From assembly GCA_014529385.2 (NCBI GenBank), contig CM043942.1, positions 18,489,991 through 18,553,990 of the forward strand: a stretch of DNA of 64,000 nucleotides, read 5' to 3'. The stretch's first letter is position 1. Each line of letters begins with the position of its first letter. Below are positions 47,341-58,323 of this stretch, piece after piece. The DNA comes from Adiantum capillus-veneris. Its lineage: Eukaryota > Streptophyta > Polypodiopsida > Polypodiales > Pteridaceae. Below the pieces are notes generated by a model. The model was not told where the DNA came from and did no database searches. It saw nothing but the letters and a program-made list of their open reading frames with translations. A program made the translations under genes and the position numbers.

Positions 47341-47352
47341 TGGTATCAGAGC
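47341..47352 (+). promoter_or_regulatory. Nested copia primer-binding site (tRNA-iMet)
   Basis: TGGTATCAGAGC, two bases after the LTR. Confidence 0.9.
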
Positions 47353-47701
47353 AGGTTGCATCCTCTCGGGCTTAGTCGCCAGCTGCTCCAGTACACGCCT
47401 GCTCACTTTCTTTGATTTCAGTGAGCTTTGGCAAGCGTTTGTAGGTTGACAAATATTTCGGGTGAACACGTAGAGCTTAGTCTGCTTAGATTTTTAATTC
47501 GGACTCATTTCGGCCTCCGTTTCCACTACAGGCAGGTCTGCACAGGCAATTTTGTCATTTTCGTACAGAATTTCTGTCAGTGCCGTTTTCTGCATAACAG
47601 GTGCCTTATAGTCTTCTATAGTTTGTGTTATATAGCAGGTGTTGTTCCCGCTCTGTTTCTCCTATTTTTGGGCAGTTTTCACATTAGGTGCAACATTTAC
47701 C

Positions 47702-48817
47702 ATGGCTGACAACAACAACACATATGTGTTCAAGATGTTTGCTATTGGGGATAGGTTGGATGGGGACAATTACCCTATGTGGGCTTATATGATGCAGCAT
47801 GTTCTTGTGTCAAAGGGCGTCTGGAATATTGTGCGAGGAATTGATGTACGTCCTGGTTCTGAGGATGTAGGCGATGTTGAGGATGTTGCAAGTCTTGCTG
47901 CAAGGATTGCTGCTATTAGAGTTGTTTTGCCTACGGGAGAACAAGATCATTGGGATGTAAAGGATGCGCAAGCTCATGCATTGATTGCATTGTCTATGAA
48001 GATGACCATTGTTCCTCACATTTGTTCAAAAAAATCTGCAAAACAAGCTTGGGACATTCTAGCAGGCCTTTATGCAAGCCGCAATGAGGCTAAAATTTCT
48101 TTGCTGCGTAAAGAGTTGGAGTCGAAGATTATGCATGAGGAAGATGATATGGACACTTTCCTTGCTAGTGTGAAGGATATCAATGAGCAACTTATTTTTG
48201 CATGGGTATTTCCGCTTAAAGGGAAGTTCGAAGTTTTTATGTGCTTCAAACAATTTCTGGCTATGGCTGAAAATGTCTCGAAATGTACTATGGGCACCCT
48301 CTGTTCCGATTGAGGGGGGGAGTATATGTCTCATGAATTCAATGCATTTCTAGCTAGTTGTGGGATAAAAGACCAATGTATAGTGCCTTATACACCTCAA
48401 CAAAATGGTGTTGCTGAGAGGAAAAACAGGTCACTTACGGAAATGGCACGATGTATGGTCAAAATTCAAGCTTTGCCGCATTCTTTTTGGCTTGAGGCCA
48501 TCATGTGTGCCACTTATGTACTAAATAGGTGTCCTACAAAAGCTTTGCAGCCTATTACTCGATATGGAGCATGGCATGATAGAAAGCCTTCTATTGAGCA
48601 CATGCGTGTTTTTGACTGTTTGGCATATGCTTTGGTGCCACAAACACAACAAAAAAAATTGGATGATAAGGCTGTCAAATGTATTTTTGTTGGTTATAGT
48701 GCTGAAAGCAAAGGTTACAGGTTGTATCATCCGCAAACAAAACGTATTCGTGTTTCACGGGATGTAGTGTTTGTGGAAGATTCTATTCAGTCCTTGCTGT
48801 CATGTAAGCTCACATGA
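47702..48817 (+). pseudogene. Nested copia gag joined to mid-integrase by internal deletion
   Basis: The ATG at 47702 opens MADNNNTYVFKMFAIGDRLDG, a copia gag of about 170 residues ending near DTFLASVKDINEQL. Without a stop the frame then continues as WVFPLKGKFEVFMCFKQFLAMAENV, which is integrase sequence just before the second catalytic Asp. The next box reads LCSD, a TGA, then GGEY, after which [17 protein letters not shown] and the rest of the integrase follow to 48817. Zinc knuckle, protease and the first half of the integrase are missing. Confidence 0.83.
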
Positions 48818-49422
48818 CATTTATGACACTTTGTTGCCTCTTTTTAGTGGTGGAAATACGAATGTAAGTTTCAATGAGGCAAATGTACAGCCTATGGGGG
48901 TTTCTGAAAATGTTACAGATCAGCCTATTACTGATGCAGATGTACTTGTACTTGATGAGGAAAGGGCTGAAAATGAGTAGGCTAGAGGTATGCCAAAATG
49001 GCTGGTGCACACTTTGCGTGACAGTAAATTGGATGCACCTTTGTCTAGTCGTACTCGTTCAGGCTCTCACCATGCATCTTATGCATCAGATTGTTATGCT
49101 TTGGCTGTGTCTAGCTTACATGATGTTGAGTCTGTCTTTTGCTGAAGCACATAATTTAAAAAATTGGATGCCTACCATGCAATCAGAATATGATGCACTT
49201 ATAGAAAATGACACATGGACTTTATGTGATTTTCCTCCTGGAAAAAAGGCCATTGGTACAAGTGGGTTTACAAGTTGAAACGCAAGGCGGATCATGCGGA
49301 TGATGAGATCAATTGTCATAAGGCTCAACTTGTTGCAAAGGGTTATGCATAGCAAAAAGGCATAGATTATGAAGAGACTTTTGCTCCCACTTGTTGTATG
49401 ACTACTGTGCGTTCTATGTGAA
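48818..49422 (+). pseudogene. Nested copia integrase-RT linker and RT start (broken)
   Basis: A Ser/Arg linker (SSRTRSGSHHASYASDCYAL) and RT start motifs ([35 protein letters not shown]) appear in several frames with stops. Confidence 0.75.
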
Positions 49423-50553
49423 TTGGCAGCTCATTTTGGTTGGGAAGTACATCAATCAGATATTGTTACTGCTTTCTTGAATGGTGACATATTTGAGGAA
49501 GTTTATGTAACGCAGCCTCGTGGTTTTGTCATAAAAGGACAAGAGGACAAAGTGTGCAAATGTAAGAAGGCTTTGTATGGGTTTAGGCAATCTCCTCGTG
49601 CTTGGTATGAGAAAGCTGACACTCATTTGGTCAAACGAGGCTTTCGTAATAGTCGAACAGAAAGCACATTGTATGTAAAGCGTGAGAGTGATGTACTTCT
49701 CATTGTGGTTCTTTATGTCGATGATCTGCTGATCACTGGACCAAATGAGAGAAATATTGCTGAATTGAAGGCTGATTTGAATGCTACTTTCAAGATGAAA
49801 GATTTGGGGCTGTTGCATTATTACTTGGGTATACAGTTTAAGCAGTGTGATGGTGGTATTGCCTTGTGTCATAAAAGTTACATAGAGACATTGCTATGTA
49901 AGTTTGGACTTGAGGATTGCAAACCTATTGCCACTCCCATGAAAACAGGTTTGAAGTTGAGTCTACATGATGCTGGCAATCTTGCTGATGTCACTCTTTA
50001 TCAAACTGCTGTTGACTGCCTCATTTATGTATGCAACACGAGGTTGGATATTCAGTTTGCAGTCTCACAGGTCAGCAGATTTATGCTTAGCCCAGGGTCT
50101 AAGCATTGGCAGGCTGTCAAGAGGATTTTCTGCTACCTTAGTGGCACTTTACATCTTGGCTTGTTTTATCCCAAGGGGGGATCATTGCCGCCAGACTTAC
50201 ATGCTTTTTCGGACTCAGATTGGACTGGTTGTTTTGACACACGAGTGTCCACAAGTGGTTTTTGTTTCATGCTTGGTAGTTCATGTATATCATGGTTGAA
50301 TAAGAAGCAACCTACTATGGCCACCTCGAGTTGTGAGGCTGAGTACAGGGCAGTCTTCACAGTTACGGTTGAGTGTGTATGGCTCAAACGCCTTATGACT
50401 GATTTGGGTGTTGGACAGGACACTACCAACACTATCTACACTAACAGTCACAGCGCATTGGCAGTTGCGAGGAACCCAGTTTTTCATGCTCGCACAATGC
50501 ACATTGAGGTGCATTACCACTATGTCAGGGAGAGGCCCTTAGCAGGAGAGATC
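49423..50553 (+). CDS. pol: Nested copia RT and RNase H, cut by an insertion
   Basis: Open from 49423. RT shows FGWEVHQSDIVTAFLNGDIFEEV, KALYGFRQSPRAWYE, LYVDDLLITG and FKMKDLGLLHYYLGIQF. RNase H has FSDSDWTGC, SSCEAEYRA and NSHSALAVARNPVFHARTMHIEVHYHYVRE. At 50554 the sequence switches to unrelated DNA; the remaining RNase H end (INLAYVPTQGNLADLFTKTL) is found at 53317. The open frame running on to 50682 past the junction is read-through into the insert. Confidence 0.92.
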
Positions 50554-51227
50554 TGTGAGGTCCCCACCCGGCCGTATCAACCAGCGGATTTGATGGTGAA
50601 CCTGGTGGCCACTAGATCTATTGCGGAAGCAAACAAAATGGTTCAGGGTTCGACTAGCAGACGATCTCTCATCACAAGGTGAGTAAAGTTCGAGCCTACT
50701 AGCAAAGAGATGTAGCTCCACCTCGCAGGGGAAGCGTACTTAAACTATCTAGCGATCCTAAGACTCACCTTCCAAGAGGAGAGAAACCCCGAGTGCCTTT
50801 CTCCCTATGTTTCAGAGGCACGTACTCTCGAGATTTCACCACTCTAGGGGCAATGGGCATTACTAATATCGAAATAAGCACTATGGGGACAGAGAGTTCC
50901 TCACCAATCGGGACCACCCATCTCGTAGGCATTGGCAACCTGAGCCAAGCCCCCACTTTCCATCCCCACACTCACACTTCCTTGTGTGACCTAATTACTA
51001 CCACAAAGGTTGTTCAACATAGATATTCCTTGTTAAATTCCGAGTCACATTGTTCGTTAAGACAGCCCTTCAACCAGTATTGCAAACAACACCAAGATAG
51101 AATTCTAGTAAAAATTCTACTCAAACTTATTCATAAAAGTTCCAATGTTCTGGAGGTACAACATCCCCCCTCCAGCGAGAGTTCACTCCTCCCGTTGTCG
51201 CCTAGCTCCCCATACAACTAGGTATGT

Positions 51228-51345
51228 CCACCGCATAGAAAGCACGTCATGGACACTCCCACCGCATAGAAAGCAAGACGTGGGTTCCCACCGCATAGAA
51301 AGCAAGTCGTGGGTATCCACCGCATAGAAAGTAAGTCGTGGATTG
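51228..51345. repeat. Minisatellite, four units of 29-31 bp
   Basis: Units start CCACCGCATAGAAAGCA at 51228, 51259, 51288 and 51317, each ending in a variant of AGTCGTGG. Confidence 0.9.
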
Positions 51346-52615
51346 AAGAGCCCTTAACGAGGAACTCTACCCCCTCTGATCAGTAGGGGGGTCAGGACTG
51401 ATTCAACATTGGAAATAAAATGAACATGTCGAGCTAAATTTTCCCTAGCACACATTCTTTCTTAATTGCAACCAGCATACCCATCAATCATTTCCTTCCT
51501 ACTTTAGAATTTAATGTACAATGAATTCAATGCCGAGTTTTCCGTCGGATTTCTCCAACATGTTTGGGGATATTTTCATTCCTAAACTAAACGTGTGCAA
51601 TGTTAAATTAAACAGCTGGAATGAAATTATGATCTACCTCTTCCATTTCTTCGTCGATGGCCCGTGAGATGGCCGGTATTTTCCATTCCATGGGAGCTTT
51701 TCCCTTCCCGTTGACATTGCTGGTTCCCGCCTCGCGGTCATGGGCACCACCGAAGCGAGTTCTCTTAACCGGGGCCATTTCTCACTACTTTAAATAATTA
51801 ACTTGGAGAAAAGAGCTAATGTCTGCAAGTGTCATAACAACCCAATAGATAGATTAATAACATCAATTAATCCCTCCTATATGAGAGGTCTAGATTTTTT
51901 CCATATAGCAATCATTATGGATGACACATAATCCTATGGGAACCGGATCTAAAGATAATTACTTGGCTTACATGATTAAGAATAATAGGATTTCACTAAT
52001 GGAATTACCAGAGATATGAATTAAGTATGATTAATCTCTTTCCTAGCAACAGATGATGCAGATTTACCTTATGCGTATGTGTGAGGAAAGTCGACTCGTA
52101 GAGACTTAATGACAGATTAATTATTCCTTAATTACATCTTAATGCATAAGAGAATGGATCTAATTTATCTACATTGTTAATAAAAAAAGTGATTTTTCAT
52201 CAATCTACACAGTTACCGGCTTATCGATTAATCACTATGCTACCTAGAGAGAGAAAATTCTGTTAATCATGCACTAATCATTAATCGAGGATGATGAATG
52301 GCTGATAATTCAGCTTTGGAATGATGATTACTTAATAGAATATGGTTAAAGAGAATTTAGGGAGTAATTATAGAGAATGACGACTAGGAATAAGCATAAT
52401 AGGCGAGGAATTTAGATGGTGATGAAAAGAATTTACAGAAGGCATTAATTAAACCGTGGCTATCGTGATTAAGAGCTGATAATCTTCTCGATTCTCTGAT
52501 CTAATCGAGCTTCTTGAGGCGAGAATTTGGCAGCACCTCCCTCCTTGCTTCTCCTTCAAAAGGTGTGTGAACCGGCAGCACCTTCCCAGTGTGTGTAGGT
52601 GTGTGTGTATGCACT

Positions 52616-52642
52616 GTGTGTGTGTGTGTGTGTGTGTGTGTG
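52616..52642. repeat. (TG)n microsatellite
   Basis: About 27 bp of TG, with related GTGTG phrases just before it. Confidence 0.9.
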
Positions 52643-53316
52643 AAGGTCTTTAAATAGGCTCCTATAGGCTGAAAATCGACTAGCCTTGCTAAATGCAACT
52701 GCAGGAGCACTCAGTCTCTGCATTGGCAAGTCCAGTTCCCCTACCCACCAAGTGTCAGGTTGGCTTGGTTAAGTGGCTCTAAGACTTAGTTACTGGCTTA
52801 GAAACTCTCCCAAGACTCCCAGTTAAAGGCAAGAGGGTGCCCCTAGCTGCTAAAGCTGGTCTGGAGTGGGTTGGAACTTGTTCCCATACAGCCTCGGGCC
52901 CTCGGTACCTCCCCGGACAATTTTTAGGAAATTTGGTTCTAGGCTAAAACGGGTCATACGAGTCGGATTTTGATGCCGAAAATTGCTATAGCAAGCTCTA
53001 ACTAAGGCGTACTGGCCCGAGTACCTGCCATATTTAGGAGCCCTCGGGGTCCGAAAATACATTTTTTTGAAATTCGGGGTACGGTGTTGTTTTTCGAGAC
53101 GATCAAAACTGGACGGGTCGGGTGACCAAAAACTTGCTATTTTTGGAATTTTTTTACAAAAATTATTTTAATTCACATTTCGAAGCTTTAAAACATTCTA
53201 AACATCATGGCACTGATAGAATTTGGAAAACTGCTAAAAATAGTAACTTTTTCCATTATGTTCATTTTATGGTACAATGGTGCTCTTTTGATCGGGGTCA
53301 GAGACCTTACAAGATC

Positions 53317-53433
53317 AACTTGGCTTATGTGCCAACACAGGGCAACCTTGCAGATCTTTTCACAAAAACATTGTCTCATGAGAAGCTTGAAGCTTTCCAC
53401 AAAGCTTTGGGCTTACTCCCCTTTGTGGACTGA
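53317..53433 (+). pseudogene. Nested copia RNase H C-terminus
   Basis: INLAYVPTQGNLADLFTKTL and EAFHKALGLLPFVD complete the RNase H interrupted at 50554. A stop follows at 53431-53433, about 75 bp before the 3' LTR. Confidence 0.88.
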
Positions 53434-53508
53434 TCATGTCCTCAGAGCATGGCACTTCCCTTTACTCACGTGCAAGCTCTCATTCACCGCATCACTCCAG
53501 GGGGGATT

Positions 53509-53736
53509 TGTTACCATATACATGTGGTAGTGGTGTGTGTGAACACACTAGGACCGCCGTGGCATTTTTTTCCCTCTTTAGGAGGTTTTTTCCCCCGAGC
53601 ATTGTATATACGCCCATCTCTCTAGGGCTATCTATCTTTCCATTGCATACTAAGTAACACACTCTCTATTGTGTACCTTGAGCTTCCTTCATCTTCTCCA
53701 AGCTGTGTGCGTTTCTCTGCAACTCTAATTCCAACA
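53509..53736 (+). repeat. Nested copia 3' LTR (228 bp)
   Basis: Partner of 47112-47338. A polypurine run, AGGGGGGATT, directly precedes it. Confidence 0.93.
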
Positions 53737-53741
53737 ATATA

Positions 53742-53950
53742 ATCATCTACTCTAATTCTCTAGACGAACACAAGCAACATCTCCAAGTAATATTTCAAGT
53801 TTTATGAGAGAATAAACTTTATATTAATTGAAAGAAAAGCGAGTTTTTCTTACAGAGATACAATATTTAGGTCACATTATCTCTCAAGATGGCATCCAAA
53901 TGGATCCATCAAAGCTAGAGGTAATAAAAGGATGGCCTAATCCAAGGTAT
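53742..53950 (+). pseudogene. pol: Family C RT, second part
   Basis: RT resumes with IYSNSLDEHKQHLQVIFQVL, then in other frames HIISQDGIQMDPSKLEVIKGWP. Several stops are present. It ends near 53950, where the next gypsy domain appears on the opposite strand. Confidence 0.8.
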
Positions 53951-54237
53951 CTACATGAACTAAGAGCGAATAGAAATACCTTTCTATCCCTTTTAGGGTA
54001 GACTGAATCCCTCTATGCCCTGTATAAGGAGGAGCATGAGATTCATACATTACATTCTCACATAGTGAGTTAGTAACACATAGTCTATTGCCATAGACAA
54101 GATAACCATCTTGTAAGGTAAATGGTTCCTCTTTCTTCCCTAGTGCAAGGGCTGAAATCACATCTCTAAAATCGGGATCAATAGCGTACTCATCTATCAT
54201 AGAAGATATATAATTGTGAGTTGCTATGGAAACCGCA
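53951..54237 (-). pseudogene. Gypsy integrase zinc-binding fragment, inverted
   Basis: On the minus strand DGYLVYGNRLCVTNSL and YESHAPPYTGHRGIQSTLKGIERYF match the segment just before and within the gypsy integrase H2C2 module (the two His residues). It lies opposite to the adjoining RT and stops exactly where the family A LTR begins. Confidence 0.72.
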
Positions 54238-54433
54238 TGTTGGAGCCCCATTTGTCCAACTGTTGTAATGAGCCCATCTTGTAAAGCATATCAAATTCCC
54301 ATTTTATGTCAAAGACGTCTTATCATTTTGATCAATTTGTCTGGGTTATGTAAAGATTAATCAGTTAGTCAGGACTCACATTTGTTCACACTTTGTAATA
54401 TTGAGTAAGAGAACCCCATGTACATTTTTGAGC

Positions 54434-54463
54434 TAAGGTGACTAAAGTATAAAAGTCACCTTA
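54434..54463 (+). promoter_or_regulatory. LTR TATA box inside an inverted repeat
   Basis: Perfect 10 bp arms TAAGGTGACT and AGTCACCTTA enclose a centre that begins the TATAAAAG box (54448-54455). The arms are identical to those in copy 1. Confidence 0.78.
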
Positions 54464-54522
54464 GAACCATTTTTAAAACAACATTTGAACATTAATTCTG
54501 TGTCGTACGAGCCAGAGAGAGG

Positions 54523-54525
<3 letters not shown>

Positions 54526-54618
<93 letters not shown>
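54526..54618. repeat. (GA)n microsatellite in family A LTR
   Basis: About 92 bp of GA, at the same place as the 54 bp CT run in copy 1 (opposite orientation). It starts roughly 75 bp after the TATA box, so it would be transcribed. Confidence 0.95.
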
Positions 54619-54620
<2 letters not shown>

Positions 54621-55240
54621 GTGTGTCTTATCCTCTTTGCTACGCGCTTCTCCCTCACCGGATTCATGACGTGACTACACCATCGCGGTAGTGTCTCCGA
54701 GAGCTACGCGCCCATGCCACACATTCACATTTTCGAGTTGTTTGTGATCGATCTTTCCTCGAGCTTGTTTTGCTTGTAAGTAGCACAAACAGTGTCTGTT
54801 TTCAACAATCAGGTGCTTTATGGAATGAGAAAGAGATTAGCTACACATAGATACTCATAAACTTAAGTTTCGCCCACTTTTGCATTATGGCCTGTTAGTC
54901 GATCGTGACTGTATTCGAGATAACTAGGGTTCAAATCTGGTGAGATTAGACTTATAGGTAAGTATATCCTAGTGAGAGGATGGTGCCTAGTAAGTTTGAT
55001 GCGATTCTGAGTTCATTGGAAGTGTAAATGGTGTTATGAGCGTTATAGAGTGGGTTGCATTCTACCAGAGTTAATGATTGATGCATCATAAAAGTGCGTA
55101 TGTGTAGATTGGTCTTAGCCTGACAAGCTAACGAGATTGCCTACGTGCACCTACGGGTTAGTCGTGTCATCGGATGATAAGTATGTTGTCTGTGTCGTGC
55201 TCTTGAGTATGAACAAGGGAGTAGTTAAGCCCTAAAACAT

Positions 55241-55259
55241 TGGCGCCGCTGCCGGGGAC
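55241..55259 (+). promoter_or_regulatory. Primer-binding site, tRNA-Asp type
   Basis: TGGCGCCGCTGCCGGGGAC, one base after the LTR. Confidence 0.88.
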
Positions 55260-56896
55260 ACAAGACCTTAAGTAGGGAGATCTACGTCACTCGTGTGATG
55301 GTTACTTTAGTTTTGACTAGAGAGAGCTTAAACTTTTAGAACAAGATCCAGGATAGAGTATCCTGAGGTCTAGTGGATAGCCAGGACGCTTGTGTCTTGC
55401 CGAGGGTCTGCGACTAGTTAGATTTAGTTAAGTAGGATAATGTGGAGTTATGGTTTTTGGTTTTGAGTGCTTGTTATACTTGTGAAGAACTACAGTAGAA
55501 AAACGCTGTAAAAACGCAAAAAACAAACAAAAAAGAAGAAACAATAAGGCTGTTTGCTTGCCTTGAAAGCAAAACCCACCCCATATACCCTTGAAGGGGG
55601 TGAAAAGAGTCGACATTGAAATTTATGATCCAACACTCGAGAAAACATAAAAATTGCGACCAAAACCAACAATAAAGAAACAAGTGATTGTCATAAGGAA
55701 ACACTAAGTGAACCTAAAGAGGCCAAGAGGAGATATAACCATTAGCCTAGGGTAAACTGATTGTGTCATGAGGTACGACTGATGTTCACAAGTTAAAGAT
55801 GAAGTGTCATCAAATAATTTGCATCACTTCAAGTGCAATGGAGTTGTGAATTGTCAGAGAAAAGTGAAATTTGTGAAGTACTTGAGTTTAATGTCAAAAT
55901 AAGTCCAAACTTCATAAAACTTGGGGGATAGAATTATATGGGCACAGGGAACAAGACTATACAAAAACATACAAAAAATTAAATCCCCATTGCTCTCTGC
56001 CTAGTCTATTGCGATAGACTGATGAAGGTGGTGATTGACTAGCAACAAGGAAAAGACCTTTAAACCACAGGTTTAACACATCAATACAAGGGTACTCACA
56101 AAAATTGAGTGAAATTGAACACCATCTTGACCACAAAACTTCAAAACTGGTGTTTAGAGTCTAAATTCAGAGACAAGGGCAAGAGGTCTTTGACCAAATG
56201 TCCAAACAGTGCCAAAATTGGTCAATGCACTACACAAGGGGAGGCTGAACCAAATGTGGAGAAAACTTGAGAAAAATGCTAAGAAAGGAGAAAATGCCGA
56301 GTCTATCACGATAGACCAGGGAAAATGCTGTTGGGGAACTTTTCTTTCAAATTTCCCCTAGGGAGAGCTTTATCAGGGCCTATATAACAGACACACCAAA
56401 ATTCAAGGCATTTAGATCACTGAAGGTCAATCTGAGGTTCAGATAGAGAATCAAGCTCTGACTGAAATACTAAAATGGGACCAAAACCCAACCCAAGTGT
56501 CCAAACTTCGTAAAACTTGAGGGATATGCTATAGAGGGTAACTGGAACTCAAGGGTAAAGTCACAATTTTCAATTGACTTGTGCTGAGCAAATTGTCAGT
56601 CTATCGGGATAGACTAAGAAAGTAGTGATTCAGACACATTTTGCAATTTGTGACTATACTGCTAGGACATACTCTCTATATAGATCCCAGCCATCATTTC
56701 ATATTTGAAATTGGACCACCAGAAGACTGACTAAGTGGTTGCTGTATATACTCGAAAGATTTTTTGGTAATTCAGGGAAAACCCTTGTGAACAGACTAAC
56801 CATCCTTGTGTAGATCCCAGAAGGAGATCATCAGAAAGCCACACAGGAAGAAGGAGTCCAGGTAAGCTTTAAGCTTGCAACCCAACTTTCATTCTT
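55260..56896 (+). promoter_or_regulatory. Family A copy 2 leader with decayed palindrome array
   Basis: It is collinear with the copy 1 leader but longer, including an apparent insertion of roughly 150 bp near 55531-55690. The three palindromes lie at 56003-56020, 56301-56316 and 56598-56615, spaced 298 and 297 bp. Each has one central change that breaks the symmetry: TTGCGA, TCACGA and TCGGGA for TCGCGA. Confidence 0.72.
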
Positions 56897-57763
56897 ATGT
56901 ATTTAAGGTCAGGAGCCTTTGTTAAGTCGGGAGCTAAAAGTGTCAAAAGTCAAGTAAGCACCACGTCCACCGAAGATAGTGTAACTCAGATGAGACTAGA
57001 CCCATTAGCGCCAATCATTGAAGAGGGTAGTGATACTGACACTTCATCGAAAAAGTCCTTCTTCATGATGGGGAGTCAACAGCCAGGAGGTTTCAACGGT
57101 GAAGGACCAATGCCAGGGGGGAGCACCTCCCTACATCCTTTAAACGAAACCAAGTTCACTATAATCTTCTTGGAAGGAACTAAGTCGAGGGGAGCCTTAG
57201 TTTATTCTGACTATCGGGGACGCAAGTGTATTTGTATTGAAGAAAGACCGGCTCAGAGACTAGAGATAATTCGAGTCTATGATGACGGAGACAGATTCCG
57301 AGACGAAAAGGGGAACCACTATCTGATAGTGAGTAACCCTGAGGATTACAACAGATATGGGGATAACGTGGCAAAAGGGAAAATGGTTTCAGAAACCCAA
57401 TAACCACCTCCTAACATTGATCGACCTGGAGCGCTTTTTATGTATGATAATAAAACAACCAGGGTACCAACCTATAATGAGAATGTAGGGATTTACAAGC
57501 ATGAAAGCGACGGAATAGTCTCTTACTTTCGATGCAAGGAACCCTACCCAAACAAATTAAGCAAAGACAAGGTTCTTTACTTATTTTCTTATGAAACTGC
57601 TATGGGGAAGGATATTGTTTTTGTTGACAGATACGGGCGAGAATACAAACGTATTCTCTCAGAAGAGGTTGAAAAGGCAACAGTTCTGGGAGCATCGACC
57701 TATGGCCCCGACGAAGTACCAAGAGGCACCTACACCCCTAGCAAGTCGACAAATCCCTTTTGA
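56897..57763 (+). pseudogene. gag: Family A copy 2 gag N-terminus
   Basis: The ATG at 56897 opens MYLRSGAFVKSGAKSVKSQ, matching copy 1. Stops at 57401-57403 (TAA for GAA) and 57761-57763 (TGA for TCA) interrupt a single frame. The positions that are TGA in copy 1 are CGA here. Confidence 0.8.
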
Positions 57764-58323
57764 GAAGAGTATGACGCTGCCTCACATTCTACCCGACAAC
57801 CGACGTCCAAATACTAGGATCAACTAGCTACTCATCCATCATTGTAGGCATGGCGTCAACAGAGTGCTACATTAGAACAAGACCGAACCCGAGAGGGTTA
57901 TCAAACCACACGAGGGTTAAGGGATTTACAAGAACCACCACTCTATGCACAGTATCAAGGAGAGAGTAAGACAAAGACTCAGGGGTCAACTGAGCCTGGA
58001 AGAACACCCCGAAAACGAGTTCGGAGAGATGAACCATCTCTCGGGAGAACGGTTAGAAATTATTTTAGGAGCACCACTGGGAGAGGAACCTGTCCACTAC
58101 AGAAGACCAGAGGAGGTATATCGACTAGGACGGGGAGATCCCAGGATGAGATTTGTAGACCATCGTAGAATTAGACCTTCTCAAGTGCAAAAATGGGTAA
58201 ACAAGAAATATACGGGAAGCAGGGATCCGAGAGATCATGTAGCAGGCTTTGTGCGTGTAATTAGAGCTGAAGAGGTGTTAGACTTTCCTACCCAATTTGC
58301 AGGATTCGGTTTAACCTTAGAGG
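57764..58323 (+). pseudogene. gag: Family A copy 2 gag middle, frameshifted
   Basis: The sequence is collinear with copy 1, including the start of the gag core (RRIRPSQVQKWVNKKY, DHVAGFVRVIRAEEVLDF). At about 58328 the rest of the core is deleted and joined directly to the region before the zinc knuckles. Confidence 0.78.

Larger units (their letters stand above)
50554..53311. mobile_element. 2.76 kb TG...CA insert with 5 bp TSD (possible large solo LTR)
   Basis: It is bounded by AGATC on both sides (50549-50553 and 53312-53316). Its tips are TGTGAGGTC and GACCTTACA, inverted at eight of nine positions, as in LTR ends. No protein domain, primer site or inner terminal repeat is seen. It contains a 29-31 bp minisatellite (51228-51345) and a (TG)n run (52616-52642). 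A long solo LTR is the simplest reading; a non-autonomous element is possible. Confidence 0.75.
47112..53736 (+). mobile_element. Ty1/copia element nested in family C RT
   Basis: LTRs of 227 and 228 bp bound the element. ATATA occurs immediately outside both (47107-47111 and 53737-53741), and gypsy RT is continuous across the two outer flanks. The LTRs differ by about ten substitutions and one indel (about 4%). The interior has an internal deletion, stops and a 2.76 kb insert. Confidence 0.93.
54238..55239 (+). repeat. Family A copy 2 5' LTR (1002 bp)
   Basis: It starts TGTTGGAGCCCC and ends CCTAAAACA, aligning with 12637-13594. It carries the same inverted-repeat TATA box and a longer GA run. 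Confidence 0.9.

Noticed and set aside
50554-50682. Continuation of copia RNase H as an open frame past 50554
   Set aside because: The residues no longer match RNase H, and the true C-terminus is found after the insert at 53317; this part is insert read-through.
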